Shown here: in pieces, positions 1 through 5,834 of the stretch
Position numbering within the stretch: the stretch's first letter is position 1
Layout: each line of letters begins with the position of its first letter
DNA from: Candidatus Bathyarchaeota archaeon
GTDB taxonomy: Archaea > Thermoproteota > Bathyarchaeia > RBG-16-48-13 > JAGMEO01
Assembly (NCBI GenBank): GCA_030602965.1
Contig: JAUVYS010000021.1
Location: 1 to 13,354, forward strand
DNA length: 13,354 nt
Reading direction: 5' to 3'
Translations under genes and position numbers: made by a program
Notes under the pieces: generated by a model
Database searches by the model: none
Told to the model about the DNA's origin: nothing
What the model saw: only the letters and a program-made list of their open reading frames with translations

Positions 1-1
1 A

Positions 2-217
2 AAATTTTATGATATTTTTGATAGAAAATTTAATTTAAATATATCAGAAGAAAAACTGATTAGAAAAGCTAAATCACATAGACGTGGAGATGCAAGAAAG
101 ATGATACAAACCTTTCGAAGAAAAGGATATTTTTATTTTCATGGTGGAAGAAATACGTACATGATAAGTAAAGAAGGAGCAAATAAGGCAGAAGAATACA
201 AAAAACAATTATCTTAA
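2..217 (+). CDS. C-terminal end of a winged-helix-like protein (partial)
   Basis: An open frame enters from the left edge and gives 71 residues before the TAA at 215-217. The end reads as a helix with many basic residues (KLIRKAKSHRRGDARKMI), a turn with FRRKGYFYF, a short hairpin (HGGRNTYMISKEG) and a last helix (ANKAEEYKKQL). The order helix, basic recognition-like helix, beta wing, 'S/T-K-E-G' and final helix is typical of small archaeal winged-helix DNA-binding domains. The start lies outside the window, so total length and any other domain are unknown. Base use (A-rich, lysine AAA) matches the chromosome rather than the G+C-richer cassette at 600-2430. The family call is by eye; that the frame is coding is more secure. 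Confidence 0.6.
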   Translation, partial: KFYDIFDRKFNLNISEEKLIRKAKSHRRGDARKMIQTFRRKGYFYFHGGRNTYMISKEGANKAEEYKKQLS

Positions 218-285
218 TTCTCTTATCAACCGTTTTTATCCAATACCCCCCATCAACCGACAAGTTGACAGTATCAAATTACAAA

Positions 286-298
286 AACCTTATATTAG
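286..298 (+). promoter_or_regulatory. TATA/BRE-like promoter ahead of the candidate small RNA
   Basis: AAACCTTATATTA has a purine-rich BRE-like lead-in followed by CTTATATTA. Centre about 293 predicts transcription start near 318-320, which is where the first stem-loop begins. No protein gene follows before the tRNA. Confidence 0.3.
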
Positions 299-319
299 CT
301 TAGATCATAAAAATTTATT

Positions 320-400
320 TGCAAGCATTGATTCAGTCGATTATCCGAGTGGAGCTTGCATTTATAATGAGGGGCGATTCATCATCGCCCTGAAGTTTTC
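320..400 (+). ncRNA. Candidate structured small RNA
   Basis: The region has no credible reading frame. It has two perfect inverted repeats in a row. TGCAAGC (320-326) pairs with GCTTGCA (354-360), enclosing 27 bases; GGGCGAT (372-378) pairs with ATCGCCC (384-390) with a 5-base loop. The second is followed by TGAAGTTTTC, which could serve as a terminator. A TATA-like box lies about 27 bases upstream of the first arm. I recognise no Rfam family. Alternatives are a terminator for the winged-helix gene ending at 217 plus an unrelated repeat. On the minus strand ATGATGA (379-385) resembles a C box, but the rest of a C/D RNA is not convincing. Confidence 0.3.
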
Positions 401-410
401 TTTAAACCAA

Positions 411-423
411 ATTTTTTATTAAC
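411..423 (+). promoter_or_regulatory. Box A-like promoter for the tRNA
   Basis: The T-rich TTTTTTATTAAC is centred about 29 bases before the first base of the mature tRNA, the usual distance for an archaeal TATA element. A second AT-rich stretch (430-440) is too close to the tRNA to be the main element. Confidence 0.35.
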
Positions 424-445
424 ACATCATTTATTATTTTAAGTT

Positions 446-533
446 GGTGTGGTCGCCTAGTCTGGTCGATGGTGATCGGCTGATGATCGTTAGTTCCACT
501 CGGAACACGTGGGTTCAAATCCCACCCACGCCA
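446..533 (+). tRNA. Type II tRNA (long variable arm), anticodon apparently GAU; identity unclear, possibly degenerate
   Basis: This 88-base cloverleaf has acceptor GGTGTGG (446-452) pairing over all 7 positions with CCACGCC (526-532, one G-U). The D arm is GCC/GGT with a GG-containing loop. The T arm is perfect (GTGGG, loop TTCAAAT, CCCAC), the discriminator is A533, and no CCA is encoded. The variable region 492-508 forms a clean 5-bp arm (GTTCC, loop ACTC, GGAAC), so this is a type II (Leu/Ser-like) tRNA. In the canonical register the anticodon loop is CTGATGA (480-486), with U33 and anticodon GAU, an isoleucine anticodon. Its stem ATCGG/TCGTT has a T-T mismatch and a G-U. An alternative stem TGATC/GATCG pairs better but puts G at position 33. 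A73 and the long arm fit leucine tRNA better than archaeal serine tRNA, which usually has G73. A run of T follows at 535-540. Confidence 0.75.
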
Positions 534-573
534 ATTTTTTCCATTCCAAAAAAACCTTAGCTCCAAAACTACT

Positions 574-627
574 CAGACTCAAAAAGTCTGAAAGAGGAAT
601 AATGCCCCAAAAAAACGGGGGGTTATT
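574..627 (-). terminator. Two stem-loops at the 3' end of the AAA+ ATPase gene
   Basis: On the minus strand the gene's stop codon (623-625) lies in a hairpin. AATAA..CCCC (598-608) pairs with GGGG..TTATT (617-627) around an A/T-only loop that reads as poly-T on the minus strand. A second perfect hairpin follows, CAGACT (574-579) with AGTCTG (585-590). Together they probably end transcription towards the tRNA. Confidence 0.4.
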
Positions 628-1915
628 CGTTGGTCAGTGTTTCTTGCCCGATCTGTTTTTTGTTTTCCACTAGGAAAAATCTTATTTTCCGTTTGTCGCC
701 AAGTTGGTTCTGCTCGGTGTACGCGAGCCCCGCGCTTTCAAGCGCCAAAATGAAGTCCTTTATTCTGCGGTTTGAAAATGGTCTGTGGTACAACCCGTAG
801 TATAAAGCGTAGATTTCGTCTTTCAAGATTCCAAACTCGTCAACGTACGGGCGAAGCTCTGCATAAAGTCGGTAAAACTCTGGTGATAATCCAAGCTCGT
901 TGCTTTCTGCGATTTCCTCGTATAGCTGTAAGCCCGTTTCAACGTCTTGCTTGCTCGCGTAAATTGTGCGTTGGTCGTCGCTTCGTTCTCTTTGGTATAG
1001 GTTGAATAGTGCTAAGCTTTTGATTATTCCCACAAGTCGCGAAATGTCTCTTGAATGTCGGGGTTTGCGTACTTGTCGCTTGGCGAGAAACTCTTTTTCT
1101 ATTTTCTGTCTGAGTGCCTCGCCTATGATAATGTTTTCAATGTTCGCGGTCTTGATGTCTGCGACGCGCATCATTAGTCTGCGTCTTCGCGTGTCAGATT
1201 TTAGTCGTTTGTCGTACGCTTCGCGATTGCACTCTTTAAGCAGTCTCTCTTGAATCGAAGCTGTCAGTTTTGCTTGGTCGGTGCTTGGGCTTAAAATTAA
1301 GCTCCTTGTTTTTTCTTGGTTTTCTTTGATCTGCGAAGCGGTGCATAAAATCATTGTTGGGAATCCTTTGAGGATCACGCGTTTCGATTTGAACTTGTTT
1401 CCTTTTTTGTCGGTGATTTTTAATTCGATTTGCTTGCGGTCGTGACTCATTAGTGGTCTCAGCATTTTGAGCACTTCATCTGAGGACTGATCTAGAAATA
1501 CAACAAATTTTTTCTCTAAGTCCACGATAACAGTTTCGTTGCCGTCTTCGTCAACTTCGATTTTTCCCGCATCGTGATAGAAACTTTTCTTACTTGCAAA
1601 CCCTAGAATTATTTTGTCGCTGTCATCAAAATACTGCAAAGTCTCAAGGGCTAAATATGATTTACCGCTTGACGATTCCGCAGAGAAAACTAGGTTCTTT
1701 TGTTCTTGAGATGTATAGTTGAGCAAAAGCGAGAGAAAAGTTAAGGTCTTAGTGCTGTCGTCGTGCTTGATCGTTGAAGATAATATTTCCCTAAGTTCCT
1801 CAAGCGATATTTTGCGCTTCGCCTCAGATTCGCGCTCTGCAAATGCTTCTCTGTTCTTTATTTGCTTAGGGGTTAAGTCGCTGTGTTCTTTGTTAAGCTC
1901 TGTCAGCGTTGCCAT
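623..1915 (-). CDS. P-loop AAA+ ATPase, helicase-like, mobile-element type
   Basis: The predicted protein has 430 residues. It has a Walker A motif ESSSGKS in the first quarter, preceded by the hydrophobic strand NLVFSA, and a Walker B-like strand KKFVVFLDQS. A later strand ends in TMILCTAS, placed like a sensor-1 strand. After the ATPase core a helical region with many Arg/Lys (RKPRHSRDISRLVG) leads to a C-terminal part (FGILKDEIYALYYG ... NRRIKDFILALESAG ... KIRFFLVE) that looks like a winged helix. This architecture suits replicative helicases or initiators of archaeal plasmids and integrated elements, but I cannot name the family. An upstream ATG at 1942 is in frame. I prefer the ATG at 1915 because GGGGTG stands 6 bases ahead of it and the longer form would overlap the upstream gene by 50 bases instead of 23. 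The 23-base overlap suggests translational coupling. G+C is higher than in flanking chromosomal genes. Confidence 0.7.
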   Translation of the reverse strand: MATLTELNKEHSDLTPKQIKNREAFAERESEAKRKISLEELREILSSTIKHDDSTKTLTFLSLLLNYTSQEQKNLVFSAESSSGKSYLALETLQYFDDSDKIILGFASKKSFYHDAGKIEVDEDGNETVIVDLEKKFVVFLDQSSDEVLKMLRPLMSHDRKQIELKITDKKGNKFKSKRVILKGFPTMILCTASQIKENQEKTRSLILSPSTDQAKLTASIQERLLKECNREAYDKRLKSDTRRRRLMMRVADIKTANIENIIIGEALRQKIEKEFLAKRQVRKPRHSRDISRLVGIIKSLALFNLYQRERSDDQRTIYASKQDVETGLQLYEEIAESNELGLSPEFYRLYAELRPYVDEFGILKDEIYALYYGLYHRPFSNRRIKDFILALESAGLAYTEQNQLGDKRKIRFFLVENKKQIGQETLTNE

Positions 1916-2129
1916 TTTCAGCACCCCAAGATATTGAACCATTGGATTGCTTAGTGCCTAAGAAGACGTACAGCGCTGACTTCTTTACAAAAATCAATTC
2001 TGCCCCTAGCGTGTTATCAATAAAGTCTTCTAACTGTGTCAACTGCTCTTGGTTCAGCTTAACAACCAAACCGCTAAAAAAGGTCTCGTGTAGTGGGGAA
2101 CTACTTCTTGTTCGTTCAATGGTATTCAT
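1893..2129 (-). CDS. Small unknown protein upstream of the ATPase
   Basis: This gives 78 residues, not recognised. The middle (LNQEQLTQLEDFIDNTLGAELIFVKKSALYVFLG) predicts a helix followed by two beta strands; there is no membrane segment and no cysteine pair. A strong AAGGAG lies at 2141-2146, about 11 bases before this ATG. A second ATG only 2 bases after that motif opens an 8-codon frame out of phase, so either the spacing is long or a mini-leader is translated first. The 3' end overlaps the ATPase start by 23 bases and carries its ribosome binding site, so the two are probably co-translated. A role as accessory or regulatory factor of the ATPase is inference from position. Confidence 0.55.
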   Translation of the reverse strand: MNTIERTRSSSPLHETFFSGLVVKLNQEQLTQLEDFIDNTLGAELIFVKKSALYVFLGTKQSNGSISWGAENGNADRA

Positions 2130-2207
2130 TCTTGTTCATTCTCCTTTCTTTCGTTAGTTGGCGCAGATGAGCCAAATTTCTCTTTTCTGCCCCAATTTTT
2201 TAACCAT

Positions 2208-2234
2208 GAAAAACGCCTAAGCGACAACAGGCGT
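2208..2234 (-). terminator. Terminator-like hairpin after the AbrB gene
   Basis: On the minus strand ACGCCT (complement of 2229-2234) pairs with AGGCGT (complement of 2213-2218) around a 10-base loop, then five T follow (complement of 2209-2213). The gene's TAG (2217-2219) is inside the hairpin. It would separate this gene from the 78-residue gene 88 bases further on. Confidence 0.45.
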
Positions 2235-2375
2235 GATTACCAAGCTGTCGCTTTCCGCGTCGTATTGAAACTCTATTTTCGCGGGGTTCCAACGCGCCAA
2301 GATCAGCTTGGGTAAGTAGCATTTGTAAGAACCGTTTGCGCGTTGAACTCTGCGAATAAACTTGAATTTTTCCAA
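2217..2375 (-). CDS. AbrB/SpoVT-type DNA-binding regulator
   Basis: The 52-residue protein begins (M)EKFKFIRRVQRANGSYKC and continues LPKLILARWNPAKIEF, ending with DSLVITPVV. This is the order of a swapped-hairpin AbrB domain: strand, G-S/N-Y, strand with LPK, short helix, 'N-P-A-K' turn where most members have 'PGD', strand, and a final strand before P. These proteins bind DNA as dimers and often act as regulators or antitoxins. I choose the TTG at 2375 because GAGGTGA sits 7 bases upstream and the length then matches a single AbrB domain. The frame stays open to a further TTG at 2426, adding 17 residues (VIEILRRKNIFRG...) that belong to a duplicated segment described separately. No toxin gene is adjacent, so plasmid-copy or element regulator is as likely as antitoxin. 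Confidence 0.7.
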   Translation of the reverse strand: MEKFKFIRRVQRANGSYKCYLPKLILARWNPAKIEFQYDAESDSLVITPVVA

Positions 2376-2382
2376 ATCTTTT

Positions 2383-2389
2383 TCACCTC
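2383..2389 (-). promoter_or_regulatory. Ribosome binding site that fixes the AbrB start
   Basis: The minus strand reads GAGGTGA, a near-perfect archaeal Shine-Dalgarno, 7 bases before TTG (2373-2375). It argues against the longer form starting at 2426. Confidence 0.6.
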
Positions 2390-2401
2390 GAAAAATGTTT
2401 T

Positions 2402-2517
2402 TTCTCCTCAATATTTCTATAACCAAATCAAGTACATTTTTGTCCTCAATAAGACTCGAATTAAATCAAATTCTCTCCATAAACGCATTTACCAAATCAA
2501 GCACAAAATTGTCTTCA
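2402..2517 (-). repeat. Imperfect direct repeat, 69-base period, in frame
   Basis: Copies at about 2471-2517 and 2402-2448 share CTTGATTTGGT and flanking bases with an offset of exactly 69. In the frame of the AbrB gene they read EDNFVLDLVNAFMERI and EDKNVLDLVIEILRRK. A TGA directly after the first copy and a TAA before it interrupt the frame. The repeat is either a relic of a longer coding region or a pair of regulatory sites. Confidence 0.6.
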
Positions 2518-2595
2518 TTTAATTATAGCAAATAATCAATCATCAAAAAACAACCAAAAACCGCAAAACCCCGCATACAAACACAAAAAGATACT
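2518..2595 (-). other. G-poor intergenic segment with a TATA-like element
   Basis: The plus strand here is almost free of G apart from two CCGC steps and the final third; the minus strand is T/G-rich. TATAATTAA (complement of 2519-2527) could be the promoter of the AbrB transcript, about 145 bases ahead of its start. I see no coding frame. The boundary between the cassette and the glycosylase remnant falls at the right edge of this segment. Confidence 0.3.
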
Positions 2596-2817
2596 TCAGC
2601 ACACACGAATACCATAAAAGTCTAAAGCACATAGTAATATCCATTTCCCTTGACTTGAGACGTTGCTGACTGTTTTTCCTTTAATAATACTATCAAATTT
2701 TTTTACAGGTAAGTTAAGGTTTTTAGGTTGTTTTGCTTCAACATCTAAAATTCGTTTTCCTTTGATTTCTTCATTCATCTGTTTTGCTATAACTGTTATT
2801 TCCGGTAGTTCTGGCAT
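2596..2817 (-). pseudogene. N-terminal fragment of Fpg/Nei-family DNA glycosylase
   Basis: From the ATG at 2817 the protein starts MPELPEITVIAKQM, the hallmark N-terminus of formamidopyrimidine-DNA glycosylase/endonuclease VIII. It continues with GKRILDVEAKQPKNLN, IKGKTV and SSQGKWILL. Pro2 and Glu3 are the catalytic pair of the family, and Lys58 matches the conserved beta-hairpin lysine (Lys57 of E. coli MutM). After about residue 65 the family pattern ends (no HLxM motif) and a TGA closes the frame at residue 73, against about 260-290 in a complete enzyme. The helix-two-turn-helix and C-terminal zinc finger are missing, so base excision activity is not expected. The frame extends upstream to an ATG at 2910, but the MPELPE methionine must be the native start, since Pro2 must be the exposed N-terminus. 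It diverges from nre across 124 bases. Confidence 0.75.
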
Positions 2818-2895
2818 TTTAATCACAGTTTCATTTATTAGTTCATAACTTTTTTCGATCAGTTTTAATTTTCTCATTGATATATTAAGGTAAGA

Positions 2896-2907
2896 TAAAA
2901 TATTTTT
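2896..2907 (+). promoter_or_regulatory. TATA-like element for nre
   Basis: TAAAATATTTTT, centred about 40 bases before the nre ATG, predicts a start near 2928 and a leader of about 14 bases containing the AGGTG at 2936-2940. Confidence 0.35.
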
Positions 2908-2941
2908 CAATAAATCTTAATTTTCATTTTAGGACAGGTGA

Positions 2942-4195
2942 ATGGCTTTCCAAAAAAAATTGTTTAATGTAACAGCCAAAGAGCGGAGGAAAAATCTTTG
3001 CTCTGTGTGTTATGGTCACAAAAAGTTGTGTGGAAAGCCTGTGTGTCCAATCCTTAAAAAGGCTGAAACATTAGTTAAACTTGAAAAAAGTTTATTGAAA
3101 GAGAAAATTTTTGGGTCTTCTCCGCCATCTGTGTTTGTTGGTTCTTGGAATTATCCAAAAGTTTTAGCTGGTCCATTAGTTCCTCCCCTTTCAACATCTG
3201 ATACATCGATCATGGATCTTCCAGAGATGTGGCTTGACAAGTCTTTTGATGATATTTTAGGCTATCGCATGTCGCTTGTCAGAGGGAAACGTTTTGTCCA
3301 AGTAAAATCTGCTCATGATCCGTCTCGTCTTCTTTCAACATTTCAAGAAGTAGTCATGTCTTCAAAACCAACCGATACAGAGATGTGGTTTAAGAAAAAG
3401 CCGCGGTTAACGGTTACGTTTTCATCTAGAGAACCACCTTCTGGGCCTTCAGCATTGATAAAAAAAGTGTTTTTGGCTGAGAACCCCAAGGTTCCTCGTA
3501 TCGTGGACAAAGTGGTCACAGACACTGATCTGAAAGCAGAGATGGGAGTTTTCAAGCTTTACAATTCAGAGGTTAATCAACGGCAAATTATTAGAATGCT
3601 TTCGATAGGATTGTTAGGATTAAAACGTAATAGGAGACTTGTCCCGACAGAATGGAGTATTACGGCGATCGATGACATACTTGGGAAACAGATCTACAAC
3701 GAGATATTGAATTATCCTTGGATACAGAATTACATGATTTTTGGTCATAAAGCTCTCGGAAATAATGTTCAAATTTTCATGTTTCCTTCATCATGGGTCT
3801 TCGAGGCTCAAGAAGCATGGGTGACATCATCGAATTCTGTTCCTGGAATGAATTATGAACTTGTTTGGGGTAGAAAATCTTACGCAAAGGAATTAGCTGG
3901 AGCATACTATGCTACGCGCTTACCAGTTTTAGAATATTTAAAGAGTATACGGCGTCAGGCTGGTGTGCTGGTCTTCATGGAGGTGTATCCTGAGTGGATT
4001 CCATTGGGTGTTTGGAGATTTAGAGAAATATGCAGAGAAGCCTTGAAGAAGAATCCGATTGTGTTAAGCACTCTGGATGAAAGTATGGAATTATTGAAGA
4101 ATAAATTGAAACTTCCATTAGAGAGATGGTTAAAAAAGAGTGAAGTTTTGAGTTGGTATCGATCTCAGAAACGTCTGACTCAATTCATGACTTAG
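2942..4195 (+). CDS. nre: Nre-family archaeal DNA repair protein
   Basis: The 417 residues match the archaeal NreA/NreB family in length and motifs. The N-terminus has a four-cysteine cluster (C20, C23, C30, C35: CSVC, LC, VC) expected to bind zinc. It is followed by the family signature GSSPPSVFVGSWNYPKV, then LAGPLVPP and a DLPEMWL block. The last residues, QKRLTQFMT, resemble a PCNA-interacting (PIP) box: Q409, L412, F415, M416. Known work in Haloferax volcanii places NreA in repair of mitomycin C damage together with PCNA. Here the PIP box differs from consensus only in Met at the last aromatic position. The ATG at 2942 is one base after AGGTG, an unusually short spacing, so start recognition may be atypical. 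It diverges from the glycosylase remnant and converges with the DUF72 gene, 30 bases apart. Intact and probably functional. Confidence 0.9.
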   Translation: MAFQKKLFNVTAKERRKNLCSVCYGHKKLCGKPVCPILKKAETLVKLEKSLLKEKIFGSSPPSVFVGSWNYPKVLAGPLVPPLSTSDTSIMDLPEMWLDKSFDDILGYRMSLVRGKRFVQVKSAHDPSRLLSTFQEVVMSSKPTDTEMWFKKKPRLTVTFSSREPPSGPSALIKKVFLAENPKVPRIVDKVVTDTDLKAEMGVFKLYNSEVNQRQIIRMLSIGLLGLKRNRRLVPTEWSITAIDDILGKQIYNEILNYPWIQNYMIFGHKALGNNVQIFMFPSSWVFEAQEAWVTSSNSVPGMNYELVWGRKSYAKELAGAYYATRLPVLEYLKSIRRQAGVLVFMEVYPEWIPLGVWRFREICREALKKNPIVLSTLDESMELLKNKLKLPLERWLKKSEVLSWYRSQKRLTQFMT

Positions 4196-4225
4196 TTGTA
4201 TAGGTCTGGTTTTCGATCAATTATA

Positions 4226-5149
4226 TCAAATTTTTAATTTCATCAAGTGATCTCTTAAAGTTCTTATATTCTCATATTTTCTGTTGGGTATTTTCTTGAA
4301 AATATCGGAAAGCCTTTCTCTTTTATTTGGCTTAATGTCTACAACCTTCCATCCTTGATTTAAAATCAATTCATTTTTTGTACATGGGAAATGTGCGTCT
4401 TCTTTCAGAACCTCTGTGATTGCTTCCACTCCAACGGTCTTGGTTGTATTCAGGAGGATTCCATCTTCAGCATGTTTTTTCAATCTTGCAGCGTCGAGAT
4501 ACATCTTTTTTGTGTGCGCTATTGCGATGGTTATTTTCGATTTTTGTTTAACTAACTTCTCATTTACACTTTTTATCTCTTCATCTGTGAATTGCCAAAG
4601 ATTATGATTTCCACGTCCGAATAAACGAGTGTATGCGAGTTCATCATTTTGATACGCGGGTTCGTCTTTTGATAAATCAACACAGTGCGTTATGTTGTTT
4701 TCTTGCATGATGTTGAAAAGTTTGTGCTTGAAATTATCTGCCATTCTCTTTTCACCGCGGATTTCCCATACAAGAGAAACATTGTCTGTGTTTATTGAAG
4801 AAAAGAAATCCTGTGTATCGGTGATGTTGATTTTGCTTTTTTCAGATGTTTGAAGGTGAAGAATATTCGCTTTTAATACCTTGCAGATGTCTTTCATTTT
4901 CTCATATGTTTTATAGGCTTCTGCGGAGGGTTTGAAGCCAATTTTATGTGTAAGTTTTTTATTGCATCTTACAGTGAACATAAAGTTGTCAGGTACTCTA
5001 TTTCTCCAGGATTTAACCTGGCGAACATCTGGAAGGTCATAGAAAGTGGAGTTGACTTCAACGATGTCAAACGTTTTTGAGTACCAGTTTAAACGGTCTC
5101 CTGGAACATTAAAATACGCCCAACCACCAGCCCCTATTCGAATTGTCAA
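4226..5149 (-). CDS. DUF72 protein with an extra C-terminal domain
   Basis: The 307 residues start (TTG) TIRIGAGGWAYFNV, and VEVNSTFYDLP follows near residue 35. IGxxGWxY and VExNSTFY are the two signatures of the DUF72 (YecE-like) TIM-barrel family. Later ELAYTRLFGRGNHNLW matches the 'Y-x-R-x-G-R' strand. Residues from about 230 on (HFPCTKNELILNQGWKVVD ... LSDIFKKIPNRKYENIRTLRDHL) form a separate domain resembling DUF2795-type small domains ('FP-x-K-x-E-L ... L-x-x-P-x-x-x-Y'). The reaction of DUF72 proteins is not established. The TTG at 5147-5149 is chosen because GGAGTGA stands 7 bases upstream and no in-frame ATG precedes the signature. It converges on nre; a second DUF72 gene is at 9232. 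Confidence 0.85.
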   Translation of the reverse strand: MTIRIGAGGWAYFNVPGDRLNWYSKTFDIVEVNSTFYDLPDVRQVKSWRNRVPDNFMFTVRCNKKLTHKIGFKPSAEAYKTYEKMKDICKVLKANILHLQTSEKSKINITDTQDFFSSINTDNVSLVWEIRGEKRMADNFKHKLFNIMQENNITHCVDLSKDEPAYQNDELAYTRLFGRGNHNLWQFTDEEIKSVNEKLVKQKSKITIAIAHTKKMYLDAARLKKHAEDGILLNTTKTVGVEAITEVLKEDAHFPCTKNELILNQGWKVVDIKPNKRERLSDIFKKIPNRKYENIRTLRDHLMKLKI

Positions 5150-5523
5150 TGACCCTTCACTCCTATACTGTGCCTGTAAAACTAGTTAAACTTCACCCGT
5201 ATGCATGATTCAATCTGGTTTACATTTACAAGATTAATATTACCTTGTACTCTTGACATGAATTAGTCTTCAGAACTAATTTTTATTCTCTCTCCGCTCA
5301 CATTAAATGCGTGCACTGAAATCAAAAAGTGTATAACATATCACACATAAACGAAGGAATCTTAAAAGAAACTTAACAGATTATCACACCAGTGTAGTAT
5401 TTGTTTATTAACATATAATTTGTAAAAGCTCAAAATGAGCTTCTTTTCAGTAAAAAACCATGCTGTTTAACATTATATCGTACTGTTAACTTCGAAACAA
5501 TTTTTTTACCGAAAGGCGTGAAA
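5150..5523. other. Gene-free AT-rich gap with stem-loops
   Basis: I find no credible frame in these 374 bases, only frames of about 10 codons. It holds a perfect 7-bp inverted repeat AATTAGT (5261-5267)/ACTAATT (5275-5281) with loop CTTCAGA, followed by a T-rich run on the plus strand. A hairpin at 5426-5442 is listed separately. A TAAC-rich patch with repeated CTGTT(T)AAC (5463-5492) is also seen. The first repeat looks like a plus-strand terminator, but no plus-strand gene precedes it. Confidence 0.4.
5426..5442 (-). terminator. Hairpin downstream of the three-gene operon
   Basis: AAGCTCA (5426-5432) pairs perfectly with TGAGCTT (5436-5442) around AAA. On the minus strand TTTT overlaps and follows its end. 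It lies 82 bases after the operon's last stop codon, so it may terminate that transcript; it could also work in the plus direction (CTTTT follows). Confidence 0.4.
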
Positions 5524-5817
5524 TCAAGAGGAATATTTTGTTAACGCAATTTCTAATGTTATTTTTTTATTAGCTTGACCTTCAATTGCCAAAAAAATTG
5601 TACCATTTATAGGAGATCGAAAATCAATAAGTGTACTTAAAACTGGCACACGATCGTATAAAGGATCAAAATCCTTTTCGTCTAAAAATTTGTGTAAATT
5701 TTTTTCATTTAAAAAATAGATGTTTGTTAAATAATTTGAGGTAACTTTACCGTTTAGTTGGTCTCCTTTTTTAACAGTTAGATCCCAAAATGTTCCAACT
5801 TCATCTGGATTAATCAT
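5524..5817 (-). CDS. Small GOLD/emp24-like beta-sandwich protein (third operon gene)
   Basis: From the ATG at 5817 the protein has 97 residues and no signal peptide or membrane segment. The pattern FWDLTVKKGDQLNGKV, YLTNIYFLNEKNLHKF, LIDFRSPINGTIFLAIEG, KKITLEIALTK alternates strands. It resembles the GOLD/emp24-type sandwich ('V-x-K-G-D ... I-x-F-L-x-x-x-N ... G-x-x-x-L-x-I-E'). That resemblance is by eye and says fold, not function. A GTG at 5838 overlaps the upstream stop as GTGA and would add seven residues. I prefer 5817 because GAGG lies 8 bases ahead of it. The spacing to the upstream gene is 17 bases, so it belongs to one transcript with the two larger genes. Confidence 0.75.
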   Translation of the reverse strand: MINPDEVGTFWDLTVKKGDQLNGKVTSNYLTNIYFLNEKNLHKFLDEKDFDPLYDRVPVLSTLIDFRSPINGTIFLAIEGQANKKITLEIALTKYSS

Positions 5818-5834
5818 TGTTATTTCCTCAATTA

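Noticed and set aside
69..263. 64-residue minus-strand frame at the left end
   Set aside because: It overlaps antisense to the better-supported plus-strand partial gene and is a T-rich mirror of its A-rich codons.
333..390. C/D box small RNA on the minus strand
   Set aside because: ATGATGA (C-like) and CTGA (D-like) are 42 bases apart, a fair distance, but no internal D'/C' pair and no complementary terminal stem are visible.
772..1253. Plus-strand frames of 77-95 residues opposite the ATPase gene
   Set aside because: They are antisense to the Walker-containing frame, rich in Ser/Arg/Leu without pattern, and lack start signals.
321..2600. CRISPR array or att-site direct repeats around the cassette
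   Set aside because: No regularly spaced repeats were seen, and no second copy of the tRNA 3' end was found near the right boundary or elsewhere in the window.
2818..2910. N-terminal extension of the glycosylase fragment to the ATG at 2910
   Set aside because: The family needs Pro directly after the initiator Met; an extension of 31 residues would bury the catalytic N-terminus and also runs into the nre promoter area.
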